Positions 24,773-34,409 of a DNA stretch of 64,000 nucleotides are shown here, one piece after another. Positions within the stretch are counted from its first letter, which is position 1, and the number at the start of each line of letters is the position of its first letter. Location of the stretch: positions 17,309 to 81,308 of the forward strand of contig JAJDUH010000027.1 of assembly GCA_022826805.1 (NCBI GenBank). The letters are read 5' to 3'. This DNA comes from Candidatus Poribacteria bacterium (lineage in GTDB: Bacteria; Poribacteria; WGA-4E; WGA-3G). Below the pieces are notes generated by a model. That model was given only the letters and a program-made list of their open reading frames with translations, was not told the origin of the DNA and did no database searches. Both the position numbers and the translations under genes were made by a program.

Positions 24773-26041
24773 ATGAAAACTTACACCGTTTTGTTAGTCT
24801 GCTTTGTGTTGTTGCTACCAGGTTGTGGGATATTTGCTACTAAGCCTACCGAAACCGAACTACCGACAACCTCTGTAGATCCACTCGAAAAGTTACAAAC
24901 CGATATTGATGTCGTCTTGCAGGACCCGTTGTTCACAACAGCGAGCATCGGTATCAAAGTCGTTGCTGTTGAAACAGGGGAGGTGATTTACGAAAAGGAT
25001 CCTCTCAAATTACACCACCCCGCCTCCACAACAAAACTCTTCACGGCAGCAACCGCCTTGGCAAAACTGGGGTCAAACTACCAGTTTGAAACAACTCTTT
25101 ATGTTGATACGGATGTGGATGCACAAGTCACAGGGAATATCTATCTCAAGGGCAGAGCCAATCCAGTGCTGCAACCCCAAGATATAGTGGAATTAGCTGA
25201 TATGTTGCTTGAAACCGGTGTGAAATCGATAGAGGGTGACATCGTCGTTGATGAAACATACCTTGACACTATTCGGGAAGGTCCTGGATGGATGTGGGAC
25301 GATAGACCGCTTCGGATTAGTGCTTTAAGCATCAAGCAAATCGAACCTGATCCAGGCACAAGGAGCAGAGCCCTTGCCTGCGGGTATCTACTGAAAACCG
25401 AGCTTGAGCAAGAAGATGTTGAGGTAATGGGTAATGTCGTTTCTGGAAGGGTTCCACCAGACGCCCAAGTTGTCGCGCAACATCTGTCGCCACCGCTCGC
25501 CGATATTCTCAAATTAATGAACAAACCCAGTGACAATTGGATTGCTGAATTTCTCTTCAAAACGATCGGTGCTGAAGTGATCGGTGAACCGGGAACTTGG
25601 AGAAAAGGAAGGCGAGCTGTCACTAAGTACTTAAGTGAAATTATCGACGAACCGCCTGTACATCGGTTCGTTGAAGGCTCTGGACTCTCTCGTTACAATC
25701 TCCTCAGTGCTGAATTACTCACAGATCTGCTTGTCTATATGTATCAGAATTTTGAGTTGATGCCGGAGTATCTGGCATCACTGCCGATTGCCGGTGTCGA
25801 CGGGACTTTAAGGAATCGGATGCAAGGGGTGTGCGCTGAAAAGGTATTGCGTGCGAAGACCGGTACATTAAGCGGTGTTTCAGCGCTTTCTGGTTACACC
25901 GTCACAGCGGATGATGAGGTATTTGCGTTCGGAATTCTCATCAGCCATTATATTGGGCTACCAGCATCTGCGCGGGCTATCCAAGATAAAATCGGGAATT
26001 ATCTAACCGCTTTCAGTCGTCGCAGCGAGGCAGAAGAGTGA
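24773..26041 (+). CDS. dacB: D-Ala-D-Ala carboxypeptidase/endopeptidase (PBP4, peptidase S13), lipoprotein
   Basis: 422 residues. The signal peptide ends in a lipobox, LLPGC with C18, so it is probably lipid-anchored. Penicillin-binding motifs are all present: S85-T-T-K88, S253-D-N255 and K362-T-G. PBP4 trims or cross-cuts peptidoglycan in the periplasm. It is somewhat shorter than E. coli PBP4 (477) because the inserted domain is reduced. The transcript may be leaderless. It stands alone, converging on a PhyH gene across a hairpin. Confidence 0.9.
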   Translation: MKTYTVLLVCFVLLLPGCGIFATKPTETELPTTSVDPLEKLQTDIDVVLQDPLFTTASIGIKVVAVETGEVIYEKDPLKLHHPASTTKLFTAATALAKLGSNYQFETTLYVDTDVDAQVTGNIYLKGRANPVLQPQDIVELADMLLETGVKSIEGDIVVDETYLDTIREGPGWMWDDRPLRISALSIKQIEPDPGTRSRALACGYLLKTELEQEDVEVMGNVVSGRVPPDAQVVAQHLSPPLADILKLMNKPSDNWIAEFLFKTIGAEVIGEPGTWRKGRRAVTKYLSEIIDEPPVHRFVEGSGLSRYNLLSAELLTDLLVYMYQNFELMPEYLASLPIAGVDGTLRNRMQGVCAEKVLRAKTGTLSGVSALSGYTVTADDEVFAFGILISHYIGLPASARAIQDKIGNYLTAFSRRSEAEE

Positions 26042-26078
26042 AATGGTCGCTTCGACTTTGTGAGTCTCAATTTCCGGT

Positions 26079-26101
26079 AGGCGCGGTTTTAAACCGCGCC
26101 T
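26079..26101. terminator. Perfect GC-rich hairpin between convergent genes
   Basis: AGGCGCGGTTT-T-AAACCGCGCCT, an 11-bp perfect stem. The GTAGGCGCGGTTT half also occurs near 9970, so it is a dispersed repeat serving as a probable bidirectional terminator, though without a strong T tract. Confidence 0.5.
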
Positions 26102-26147
26102 CCATAAAGAAAGATGTTAAAAATGGTCAAGCTCTAAGGATGTAATC

Positions 26148-26927
26148 TCAATCAAACCGAGAAACAATCTCCGGTGGCGGTTTTCCCACAACAGACTGTC
26201 CATCTTTCAACAACGGCTCCGCATTCCCCCACAAACGACTTCCATCATGCGACAAAAGTGGTTCTGCCGAATACTGAGCGAGATATGCACGCCGTAGATT
26301 ATTCGTGAAGTTCGTGCTGCTACAGTGGAAATTGATGCTCGTAAATGCCACAATGCTTCCCGCAGGCACAATAGCAGGCACACCCTTTTCTGGTCCAAAA
26401 TAACCCACCATATCGTTGCTGCCCTCTTCACGAACATGCTTCACCCATGAACGGATCCCAATACGCGAAAACGGCATCACATAAACCGTCCCGTTCTCTT
26501 CAGACATATCGTCAAGCGCACACCAACAGGTAAGATACGGTTTGTGGTCGGGATAGCCGACATAACCAGAATCCTGATGCCAGCTGAACTTCATTCCCGT
26601 TCCCGCGCCTTTAACAACATACTGTTCCCAGAAAAGATACGCTGTCTCGCCTAAAGTCGCACGGCAGACCTCTGCCATCAGGTCGCTGAATAGAAACTCG
26701 CGAAGTTTCGGCTGTTTCCTGAAGCAGTTTGAAACGAAATATCGTTTGTTGCGATGATTGATGCCGAGGACATCCGTGTCCTGTCGATCCATCTCAGCGT
26801 CCATCTGGGTAATAAAAGTTCCGCATTCACCGCGGAGCAGTTCCAAAAGCGACTCCGGGATAACATTCTCTAAAATGAAATAGCCTTCCTCTTGGAATTG
26901 CTGTTTCTGTTCATCGGTTATGTTCAT
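26148..26927 (-). CDS. Phytanoyl-CoA dioxygenase family protein (PhyH, copy 3)
   Basis: 259 residues from ATG 26927, preceded by GTGGAG; a longer start 27 bp upstream lacks support. Metal ligands H117-Q-D119 (FSWHQDSGY) and H201 (INFHCSS), with R212/R213 as 2-oxoglutarate contacts. Of the three copies this is closest in layout to the common bacterial PhyH hydroxylases. It follows the sulfite oxidase-like gene by about 50 bp and may share its transcript. Substrate unknown. Confidence 0.88.
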   Translation of the reverse strand: MNITDEQKQQFQEEGYFILENVIPESLLELLRGECGTFITQMDAEMDRQDTDVLGINHRNKRYFVSNCFRKQPKLREFLFSDLMAEVCRATLGETAYLFWEQYVVKGAGTGMKFSWHQDSGYVGYPDHKPYLTCWCALDDMSEENGTVYVMPFSRIGIRSWVKHVREEGSNDMVGYFGPEKGVPAIVPAGSIVAFTSINFHCSSTNFTNNLRRAYLAQYSAEPLLSHDGSRLWGNAEPLLKDGQSVVGKPPPEIVSRFD

Positions 26928-26974
26928 ATAATCTCCACGAGGGCTTACAAGCACAACTGCCCTATCAAGCTCTC

Positions 26975-28111
26975 CTATTCAATATGTATGGGACGGACGA
27001 TCTGACCGTGGCTCTCCCAATAGGTGCGTTTACCAGTGATATAGTCAGAGTTCGCTGCGGGTTGGATGTTTCCCATCGTATCAATCGCTCTGGAGACGAC
27101 GGTGTGTTCACCTTTCGATGGGTTGTTCCAATCGAGATGCCAGATCTTCCATGCGAATTCTGCATCTTCTTCTGGGTCTATTGTCGCCTTTTGCCATGCT
27201 CCACCATCAATGCTAACCTCGACAATTTCAATAGGGGCACCCCACGCCGCTCCGTAGACACGGTATTTCTCACCAATGCGCGTTACCTTCGCCGCTAACG
27301 ACTTCAACTGCGTTCTGCCAACCGAGGTCTCCATCCAAACCGATTCACCATCCGGACGTTTTTCCTCGCGTATTGTAACGTAATCGCGTCCCATAAACCT
27401 ACCCATAAACCGCGTATCGCGAACCTCAACACGTTTGAGCCATTTAACACACGCGATACCGTACCAACCGGGAGCGATAAGGCGGAGCGGTGCCCCGTTC
27501 GCCTGTGGTAACGGTTCGCCATTCATTTCGTAGCAGAGAAGAGTGGTGTCTTCCAAGGCATCTTCAACAGACATACTTCGAGCGAAGTTCTGACGCATCT
27601 TCATATCCCGTCGTTCTTCTTCTCCCTCATCGTGTCCGAAGAAGATAACTTCAATGCCGTTTTCTTGGATACCAGCCTCTTTAAGAATCGGGGCAAGCGG
27701 TGTACCTGTCCATTTCGCGTTACCAATTCCACCCGTGAAAGTGGGGAATCCGTGGTTACCAGAGCATTCCAATGTAAAGATTACGTCCTTTCGCGGACGT
27801 GCTTTGATATCCTCTATTGTGAGCATCAACGGATTCTCAACCAAACCGCTCACCTCAAGCCGCCACGTCTCAGGATCAACTTCAGGCTTGCCGTAGTGTG
27901 AAACATTGAAGAATTCATCGTTCGGCGTGATAAAGGAATCAAGTTCGTTCCAATCCAGCAAACCGCGCGCTGAAGGCGGTTCCGGCGGCTGATCAGCGAA
28001 CGGGATAAGCACTTCACCCTCACGGCTTGGAAAGGCATAGACCGCCCAAGGACTCAGCAGTAATCCTGTGAGTGTTAAACCGCTCTGTCGCAAAAAATCT
28101 CTACGTTCCAT
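26975..28111 (-). CDS. Tat-exported molybdopterin oxidoreductase (sulfite oxidase-like)
   Basis: 378 residues beginning MERRDFLRQSG, a twin-arginine signal with a hydrophobic core, so the folded cofactor-loaded enzyme goes to the periplasm. The molybdenum-ligand cysteine is C116 in TLECSGNHGFP. The C-terminal ~110 residues (YGAAWGAPIEIVEVSIDGG) are the Mo-co oxidoreductase dimerisation domain. There is no heme b5 domain, so an external cytochrome is needed. It likely oxidises sulfite or a related compound. AGGAGG precedes the start. It follows superoxide dismutase by about 50 bp. Confidence 0.88.
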   Translation of the reverse strand: MERRDFLRQSGLTLTGLLLSPWAVYAFPSREGEVLIPFADQPPEPPSARGLLDWNELDSFITPNDEFFNVSHYGKPEVDPETWRLEVSGLVENPLMLTIEDIKARPRKDVIFTLECSGNHGFPTFTGGIGNAKWTGTPLAPILKEAGIQENGIEVIFFGHDEGEEERRDMKMRQNFARSMSVEDALEDTTLLCYEMNGEPLPQANGAPLRLIAPGWYGIACVKWLKRVEVRDTRFMGRFMGRDYVTIREEKRPDGESVWMETSVGRTQLKSLAAKVTRIGEKYRVYGAAWGAPIEIVEVSIDGGAWQKATIDPEEDAEFAWKIWHLDWNNPSKGEHTVVSRAIDTMGNIQPAANSDYITGKRTYWESHGQIVRPIHIE

Positions 28112-28164
28112 ACTGCCTCCTCATTCTTCCCGTAGGTGAGGTATTTAACCACGCTACTGTATAT

Positions 28165-28872
28165 CTATCCGCTCATTGCTGCGATATAATTGGAGTTGAC
28201 CTGTTCCCAGTTAATGATCTTACCCCACGCGTCAACATAGTCGGCGCGTCGGTTCTGGTAATTGAGATAATAGGCGTGTTCCCAAACATCAAGACCGAGG
28301 ATGGGAGTGTGTCCTTGCATCAACGGACTATCCTGGTTGGATGTCGAGTAGATTTGTAGTTTCTTGTTTTCATCAACAACCAGCCATGCCCATCCTGAAC
28401 CAAAATGCGTTTTCGCTGCTTTAACGAACATTTCACTTCCAGCATCAAACGAGCCAAACGTTGACTGAATCGCTTCGGCAACTTTTCCCATCGGTTCGCT
28501 ACCGTTGGGCTTCATGATGTTCCAGAAAAGCGTATGATTCGCATGTCCACCACCGCTGTTAATAATGGATTGGCGGAGGTGTTGCGGAACGTTGTTAATA
28601 TTACGAAGGATCTGCTCAAGGGTCATGTGCTGCAAATCATGACTGCGCGCAATTGCCGCATTAAGTTTATTGACATACCCTTGGTGATGTTTTCCGTGGT
28701 GGATCTCCATTGTACGTTTATCAATATGAGGCTCAAGCGCATCATACGCATAGGGCAGTGGTGGTAGGGTCTGACTCTCGTGATGATTGGCATATACACG
28801 CAGAGAACTGTTAGTAAGAAGCAATCCTGCCAGGGCAGTGCTTCCGTGAATTAAAAAATTTCTACGGTTCAT
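28165..28872 (-). CDS. Tat-exported Fe/Mn superoxide dismutase
   Basis: 235 residues from ATG 28872, with AAGGTG upstream; the longer frame starts upstream of the predicted transcription start. [19 protein letters not shown] is a Tat signal, so the enzyme is periplasmic. Metal ligands sit in [21 protein letters not shown] and [10 protein letters not shown]. It converts superoxide to hydrogen peroxide and oxygen. The [14 protein letters not shown] stretch resembles Mn-type enzymes, but metal use is not certain. It probably heads an exported-redox operon with the sulfite oxidase-like gene. Confidence 0.92.
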   Translation of the reverse strand: MNRRNFLIHGSTALAGLLLTNSSLRVYANHHESQTLPPLPYAYDALEPHIDKRTMEIHHGKHHQGYVNKLNAAIARSHDLQHMTLEQILRNINNVPQHLRQSIINSGGGHANHTLFWNIMKPNGSEPMGKVAEAIQSTFGSFDAGSEMFVKAAKTHFGSGWAWLVVDENKKLQIYSTSNQDSPLMQGHTPILGLDVWEHAYYLNYQNRRADYVDAWGKIINWEQVNSNYIAAMSG

Positions 28873-28903
28873 AAGTTCACCTTGTCGCTCTGTTTTGAAC
28901 GGC

Positions 28904-28933
28904 ATTTTAACAGAAATCACGAGTTTGTGTCAA
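28904..28933 (-). promoter_or_regulatory. Promoter of superoxide dismutase
   Basis: On the minus strand a perfect TTGACA (28933-28928), 18 bp, TAAAAT (28909-28904) with TGT before it. This places transcription near 28897 and rules out the ATG-like start at 28920. Confidence 0.65.
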
Positions 28934-29042
28934 GACACTTTAATTAGAATTCGGTTGATTGTAGCAACAGGATATGGTATCTTGGTTATTGCAACATGCG
29001 ACAATAACAAAAGCTCCTGTATGCGAGACACAGGAAAAATCA

Positions 29043-29954
29043 ATGGAAAACACGGATACCTTCCATATCCTCACGTTAGACGGCGGCGGCACCCGCGGCA
29101 TATACACCGCACAACTCCTCGCCAAAATTGAACAGACTTTTCAGATCCCTATCAGAACCTGTTTCGACCTCGTCGCTGGTACAAGCACAGGGTCAATCAT
29201 TGCCGGTGCCGCTGTCTCCGATATCCCCATGCAGGATATTGTCGAACTCTTTGAGACCGAAACACCCCATATTTTCCGAAGAAGATGGTATCGTATCCCG
29301 TTGTTCCTCAGCAAATATCCAAGCCAAAAACTCGCCCAGATCCTCGCTGCGCATATTCCCGCAACACCTCTCGATGAAATAGCAACCCCATTGATGATAA
29401 CAAGTTCAGAGATTTCCAAAAGTGAAGTCCACATTTTCAAATCAAATTATGACAGTCGCGATTCGGAGATCGCTCCTACGGATAAAGGCGTAGGTCTGAG
29501 AGATGCTATCCTTGCTTCCTGTGCAGCACCTACATTTTTTGCTCCGAAATCCCTTAACAACTGGCTCTTAGCAGATGGTGGACTCTGGGCAAACAACCCC
29601 TCTACGATCGCTTTTACAGAGGCACTCTCAACGTTTGGAAAAAATGCACAAGAAATCCGAATGCTATCTATAGGCACAGGACATTCCGTAAACATGTATC
29701 ACAATAGACGCGGTTGGGGATTTATCACAGGGTGGGGTGGCGCGAAGTTGACATCCTACGTGATGAGTTTGCAATCTCAAGCATCCGCAAATATGGCGAA
29801 ACGCCTGCTTGGGGAGAATTACCTACGCATTAATCCAGAAATTGATTTTTGGGAGTTAGATACCCTTACGCAGCTAAGCAATCTCAAATCTTTCGCAGCA
29901 CGCGATTTTGAGAAAAACGCCGAAGAAATTGAGGCATTCCTTCGGCGCGTTTAG
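29043..29954 (+). CDS. Patatin-like phospholipase
   Basis: 303 residues from ATG 29043, with CAGGAAA upstream. The oxyanion loop LDGGGTRG, the nucleophile elbow GTSTG and the catalytic DGG (LADGGLWANNP) are all present, so it should hydrolyse acyl esters of lipids. No signal peptide. It resembles CapV-type patatins that act as CBASS effectors, but no CD-NTase or Cap gene is nearby, so a housekeeping lipase role is at least as likely. It converges on the desaturase gene. Confidence 0.88.
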   Translation: MENTDTFHILTLDGGGTRGIYTAQLLAKIEQTFQIPIRTCFDLVAGTSTGSIIAGAAVSDIPMQDIVELFETETPHIFRRRWYRIPLFLSKYPSQKLAQILAAHIPATPLDEIATPLMITSSEISKSEVHIFKSNYDSRDSEIAPTDKGVGLRDAILASCAAPTFFAPKSLNNWLLADGGLWANNPSTIAFTEALSTFGKNAQEIRMLSIGTGHSVNMYHNRRGWGFITGWGGAKLTSYVMSLQSQASANMAKRLLGENYLRINPEIDFWELDTLTQLSNLKSFAARDFEKNAEEIEAFLRRV

Positions 29955-29976
29955 CGACGAAATTCAATGTCTGTTC

Positions 29977-31149
29977 TTACATCGCGTTGGCTTCTTGAAC
30001 TAACCAAACCGAAATGGATTGGATCATAATTTGATGTGCCCGTTCAACAATCGGATTTAACGACGGTATATGCGCAAACATTTTTTGTGCTTTGTGTTTC
30101 AGATCCGCCGGTGCTGGTAATTCAGGAATTTTCAGCTCTCTGAGGAATTTTTCTACCTCTGTATGACCTATGTGCGCACGTTTCCGCAGTTCTTCCAACT
30201 TTGGCGTCTGCGACCATGCTTTCAACAGTGCTTTGCCAATCTGTTCAATCGAAAAACTTCCAGCCAGTTGATGCGCCGCTTTTTCTACGACAGTTAAGGA
30301 TAATTTACGTGTACCCTCAACCACATGTGTTGGCGGTAAGCGAAGATCCCAAACAATCCTAAAAATTGATAACACTTTCAAGATATAATATGTGACATCA
30401 ATTTGCCACCAATGAAAGCCTTGAGGTGTAGCACTTGGGAAATGGTGATGGTTGTTATGCCATCCTTCTCCTAATGTAATAATAGCCAGAAGTAGATTGT
30501 TGCGAGAGTGATCTCCAGTGACGTAAGGCTGTTTACCGTAAACGTGGGAAAGGGAATTGATCGTGAATGTTCCATGAAAAAGTAGGACCGTACTCACGAA
30601 AAATCCTACGATAAGTCCAGACCAACCGGCAACTGCCCAAACGGCAACCGCTAACAAGAATGGAGGGAGTCTTTCCCATTTTTCTAACCAAGCAAGTTCA
30701 GGATATTTCTGAAAATCCTTAATTAAACCATAATTGGCAGTAAGCCCACGTTTGGAGAATATCCAAAGGACGTGGGAATACCAAAATCCATGTTTAACAG
30801 GCGAGTGTACATCTTGGTCGGTGTCAGAGTGCTTATGGTGTAGACGATGTTTCGATGCCCACCATAGGACCCCGCGTTGTGCTGAACTCTGACCCAGAAA
30901 CGCCAGGAAAAACTGAAATACGCGACCGGTTTTAAATGAGCGGTGGGAAAAATATCGATGAAATCCTGCTGTGATTCCGAACATCCGGACAACGTACAAG
31001 GCACCACATAAGATCCAATCTATGGGTTGAACGTCTACCCAGATAATTCCAAAACACGCCAGGTGAACCATTATGAAAGGTAAAACTCGTGGGTGAATAA
31101 TGTCCTCCTTATCGGCAGGACACGAGGTGTTTGGTTCTTTAGATGACAC
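29977..31149 (-). CDS. Acyl-CoA/acyl-lipid delta-9-type fatty acid desaturase
   Basis: 390 residues from a GTG start with AAAGGAA about 10 bp upstream. The three histidine boxes are H64RYFSH69, H101RLHHKH107 and H231NNHH235, which bind the di-iron centre; several membrane helices lie between them. It inserts a double bond in saturated acyl chains, adjusting membrane fluidity. Residues ~270-390 form an extra helical region beyond the usual end, with several charged segments, of unknown use. Electron donor is not encoded nearby. Confidence 0.9.
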   Translation of the reverse strand: MSSKEPNTSCPADKEDIIHPRVLPFIMVHLACFGIIWVDVQPIDWILCGALYVVRMFGITAGFHRYFSHRSFKTGRVFQFFLAFLGQSSAQRGVLWWASKHRLHHKHSDTDQDVHSPVKHGFWYSHVLWIFSKRGLTANYGLIKDFQKYPELAWLEKWERLPPFLLAVAVWAVAGWSGLIVGFFVSTVLLFHGTFTINSLSHVYGKQPYVTGDHSRNNLLLAIITLGEGWHNNHHHFPSATPQGFHWWQIDVTYYILKVLSIFRIVWDLRLPPTHVVEGTRKLSLTVVEKAAHQLAGSFSIEQIGKALLKAWSQTPKLEELRKRAHIGHTEVEKFLRELKIPELPAPADLKHKAQKMFAHIPSLNPIVERAHQIMIQSISVWLVQEANAM

Positions 31150-31646
31150 TATTATTATGTTCCTTTTTGCTTTCTTGCATAACAGTTATGTTTTGCAGAG
31201 TTAAAAAATTTACCTGTACACATCAGTGCCAGGTCTTAACGTGGACTGTAGTTATTATAATCCAAGTTGCTACCTAACGAGTTATAGACGTACAAACAGA
31301 TTTTGTAACCTTTTTCGCCACCTCAGAGGGGTGCTATGTCTATAGAATCGGGGTTTTCCGTCTCCTGCACTCCAGAGGAGTGCTATGTCTATAAATACTG
31401 GCAACTTGGGTTATTATGCTAAAGTTTGGACAATTCGTGTTGCGTCCGAGTTAGGTTTCAAGGATTCCCCTACTTTTCTCTGTGTCTGCTACAGACCCCA
31501 CACTCTGAGAAAAAGCGTGAAGGTGTCAAAAACGCAGCCCCAGCGGGGCGGAATGTTTATAGAAAGGCAAGCATCCTCCACGTCCTTAGCCCCAGCGGGG
31601 CGAAATGTGGATACTAAAAATTGTCCAAATTTTAGTCAGATATAGA
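31150..31646. other. Noncoding gap with nested direct and inverted repeats
   Basis: No gene seen. It contains two GAGG-x-GTGCTATGTCTATA copies (31325-31343, 31376-31393), two CCCCAGCGGGGCG copies (31537, 31590), and an outer inverted repeat pair at 31419-31435 and 31619-31635. Confidence 0.6.
31419..31635. repeat. 217-bp element bounded by 17-bp inverted repeats
   Basis: CTAAAGTTTGGACAATT (31419-31435) and AATTGTCCAAATTTTAG (31619-31635) match as inverted repeats with one mismatch. Inside are the CCCCAGCGGGG palindromic repeats. No clear target duplication was found, so a MITE-like origin is possible but unproven. Confidence 0.55.
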
Positions 31647-34358
31647 TTACTTCAGTACAACCATTCTACGTATGAGCGAAGTCTCGTCTGTTTGCAGTTG
31701 ATAAAAATAGACTCCACTCGCAACTCCTTCTCCTAAACCATTTCGACCATCCCAATACGCAGCACGATTTCTACCAGTGTAATAGCCTGCGGATTGATGT
31801 CCAAGTGCTAAGGTCCGGATTAACATGCCTCTTGTATCATAAATCGTAATTTGGACATTGCTTTCGCTTGCTAACTGGTAAGGTATCCATGTTTCAGGGT
31901 TAAAAGGGTTCGGATAGTTTGCGAGCAGTTGCGTGTCGTCAGGAAGTGAGGCGATTATAGGTGCTGCAGCCGCACCTTCGTCCACTTCAAATCGGACGAT
32001 TTCCGTAAAGTCCGCCTGAAGTTTGTTGTATGCTTTGTCAAAAACAACCATTTCGGCAAGTCCCCATATACCCGGAATACTGCCAACTGGTAAAACAATT
32101 GTCTGGTGACAGATTTGGTAAACAGTTGGATCCCGAGAAAAATAGACTTTCCATATATCTTCGTCACCGTGTCCGAAATGATGCGTTGCTCCCTGCGGAT
32201 CCCGCAGAATAATAGCAGTTCTAAGGTATCCACTAATATCATCTTTAACCCAAAAGGTAATGTCCACACGCGTTTCGCCGTTAGGAGCTTCCGGTTGCGT
32301 TGGTTCTGCCTCAATGGTAATCCGATTTAAATCCAGGACAGGCGGTTTATTATCTGGATTCGTTGTCTGAATCTCAATCGTGGCAGGTGGTTGATCAAGG
32401 ATCCTATCCACGGGAGTTCCGGGTGTGAAACCCGGGTGGGTAAAGAATATATTTCTATAATTTTTAGCGACATCTCTCATTGAAATAAAATTAAGAGTAT
32501 ATGTTCCACTTTGGTAGTAGTCTGGAATAACGAATATTGCATTTACTGTCCAGAGATCTATCTCTGGATTATAGATGTATTTGTTTCCATAACCTCCAAA
32601 TTTCCGAGAGTATGTTTCAGGATCTTCATCATTTATTTCTCCATAAGCATGGGCAATGCCATTTTTTTCCCTGACCTGCCACTCGGCTGTAAGAATTTGA
32701 TATGGGCGACCTGCCTCGTGTGCTTCTGATAAAGAAAGCCTCATTGAATTGTTGACATATTCCGGCGGTTGGCAATCCGAAAGCGGATTGTCAATATAGA
32801 GTTTCCACCCAAAATCAATACGTCCATGGAAACGCTGGTTACCAACAGCATCTGTGAGATTAAGGGAGTCGGGAGACCAATACCCGTTTGCTGCATACTT
32901 TGACAATGTCACATGCCCCCGTAAAATGTGGCCTGACGTAACACGCTGTCCATCTACGCCAACCGAGAACAGTCCAAGATCAAAGTAGGTGCCTTTTCCA
33001 CTGACGACTCTGGTCGATGCCATTTGAGCAGTGTCTAAGTTACTCTCCCCATGAATTTCAATTTCTACTGTTATAAGTTTATCTTCCTCGGGTTCACCTT
33101 TGACCTGTATATCTACTTGGATGATTCGGCCTGGGTACACATAGTCAGGATAGAGGTTATAGACCTCAAACGTTAAATCCTCGCGTATCCGTGATATATA
33201 CCGTGTTCCGTGCATAATCCGATTCTGGATAAATTCATATTTAGCAGGTGAACGCGAACGAAGTTTATCAGGGTTCACGATGTAATAACTAATACTTTCC
33301 GCCATATCCTCATTCGGATTTATGCCGTGTGCATAAGCGGAGACGAACTCGACCTGCTTTGTTGTAGACCAGCCATCTTTATCATCTGGATTTTTGAACC
33401 AGCCACCGAGTTTTATCCAATCCTGTTTGAGCTGCTCATCAAAGAAATGTGCCCATAGGAAGTGTGCTTTTTCATGCAGGATCAGACGGTGGATATAATC
33501 CGGACTGCCTCCTTTGAATGCTCCTTCCATGAATTCAATATAGCCTGCACTTGTCCACGCAACTGCGGGTGCCTCTGGATTAAGCGGATGTGGAAGTCCA
33601 TCTAACCGCCTAACCAAATATTTAAGGCCTGGTGTCTTAATCATACCTTGTGGGAATTCTTCAAGCATAGACACCAATGCCATCAATTCTTCGTTTTTGA
33701 ATTCGGAAAAACGTCCGGCATGTTCGCCTGTAGTATGCCGCGTGAGTTCACTATAATCTGGAACATTGATGCTGACTGCGTATCGTTCCTGTAATATCCG
33801 CCCAAGCGCGTATCTGTCTGCTCCGTTATCGGTTACGAACCGAACCACGGCATGATGTAGGCGTTTGGAGAAATACCTGCCCCGGACCCCTTCAATTTCC
33901 GCTAATAGCGGTGTTGCATGCACAAACGCTTCTTCAGCAATAGTAACAATCTGCTGTCCGTCTCGATATTCCACCGAAAGGTCATCTTGAATATGACGGT
34001 TGCTTAACCGCCACACAGAGGATTCCACCCCAGGACTCTCAGCATAAGGATTGTTCGTTTCTTGGGGTATAGATTCAAAAGTTTGGAGCAACCTATATGC
34101 ATGCCCTGGACTCCATTCGGGCCCCAGATACACAGAATACTTCCGCATTAACGCTAAAGATGCACTATGGGACACTACCTGTATCGGTTCATCAAGCAGT
34201 GTCACTTCCACAGGTTCAACGATGGTCGCACTTTCACTGCCTTCGGGGGTTTCATCTATTTCCCAGTGGTAGGTGAAAGTCTCGCCTTGAGCGTCGGGAT
34301 TACAAATCCCTCCTACAAGCAGGATAACGAAAATTAGTGCAAACTTGATAGTTTTCAT
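31647..34358 (-). CDS. Secreted HExxH protein with FlgD-like C-terminal sorting module
   Basis: 903 residues. A signal peptide (MKTIKFALIFVILLVGGIC region) starts it, with AAGGAA upstream. H295-E-K-A-H299 is a zinc-metallopeptidase HExxH, with a possible third ligand in MAESISYYI near residue 352. Several beta-sandwich-like segments follow. The last ~85 residues (YPNPFNPETWIPYQLA ... GVYFYQL ... RMVVLK) form the FlgD-like module characteristic of Poribacteria secreted proteins and similar to type IX secretion sorting ends. It is likely a surface or secreted peptidase. Substrate unknown; the HExxH might also be structural. Confidence 0.75.
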   Translation of the reverse strand: MKTIKFALIFVILLVGGICNPDAQGETFTYHWEIDETPEGSESATIVEPVEVTLLDEPIQVVSHSASLALMRKYSVYLGPEWSPGHAYRLLQTFESIPQETNNPYAESPGVESSVWRLSNRHIQDDLSVEYRDGQQIVTIAEEAFVHATPLLAEIEGVRGRYFSKRLHHAVVRFVTDNGADRYALGRILQERYAVSINVPDYSELTRHTTGEHAGRFSEFKNEELMALVSMLEEFPQGMIKTPGLKYLVRRLDGLPHPLNPEAPAVAWTSAGYIEFMEGAFKGGSPDYIHRLILHEKAHFLWAHFFDEQLKQDWIKLGGWFKNPDDKDGWSTTKQVEFVSAYAHGINPNEDMAESISYYIVNPDKLRSRSPAKYEFIQNRIMHGTRYISRIREDLTFEVYNLYPDYVYPGRIIQVDIQVKGEPEEDKLITVEIEIHGESNLDTAQMASTRVVSGKGTYFDLGLFSVGVDGQRVTSGHILRGHVTLSKYAANGYWSPDSLNLTDAVGNQRFHGRIDFGWKLYIDNPLSDCQPPEYVNNSMRLSLSEAHEAGRPYQILTAEWQVREKNGIAHAYGEINDEDPETYSRKFGGYGNKYIYNPEIDLWTVNAIFVIPDYYQSGTYTLNFISMRDVAKNYRNIFFTHPGFTPGTPVDRILDQPPATIEIQTTNPDNKPPVLDLNRITIEAEPTQPEAPNGETRVDITFWVKDDISGYLRTAIILRDPQGATHHFGHGDEDIWKVYFSRDPTVYQICHQTIVLPVGSIPGIWGLAEMVVFDKAYNKLQADFTEIVRFEVDEGAAAAPIIASLPDDTQLLANYPNPFNPETWIPYQLASESNVQITIYDTRGMLIRTLALGHQSAGYYTGRNRAAYWDGRNGLGEGVASGVYFYQLQTDETSLIRRMVVLK

Positions 34359-34409
34359 CGTTTTTCCTTTACCGAAAACGTTTAAGAAAATCCTCTGTTA
34401 GATATGAGT

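Noticed and set aside
29043..29954. CBASS effector (CapV)
   Set aside because: The patatin motifs fit, but no CD-NTase, ubiquitin-like or other Cap gene is present on either side.
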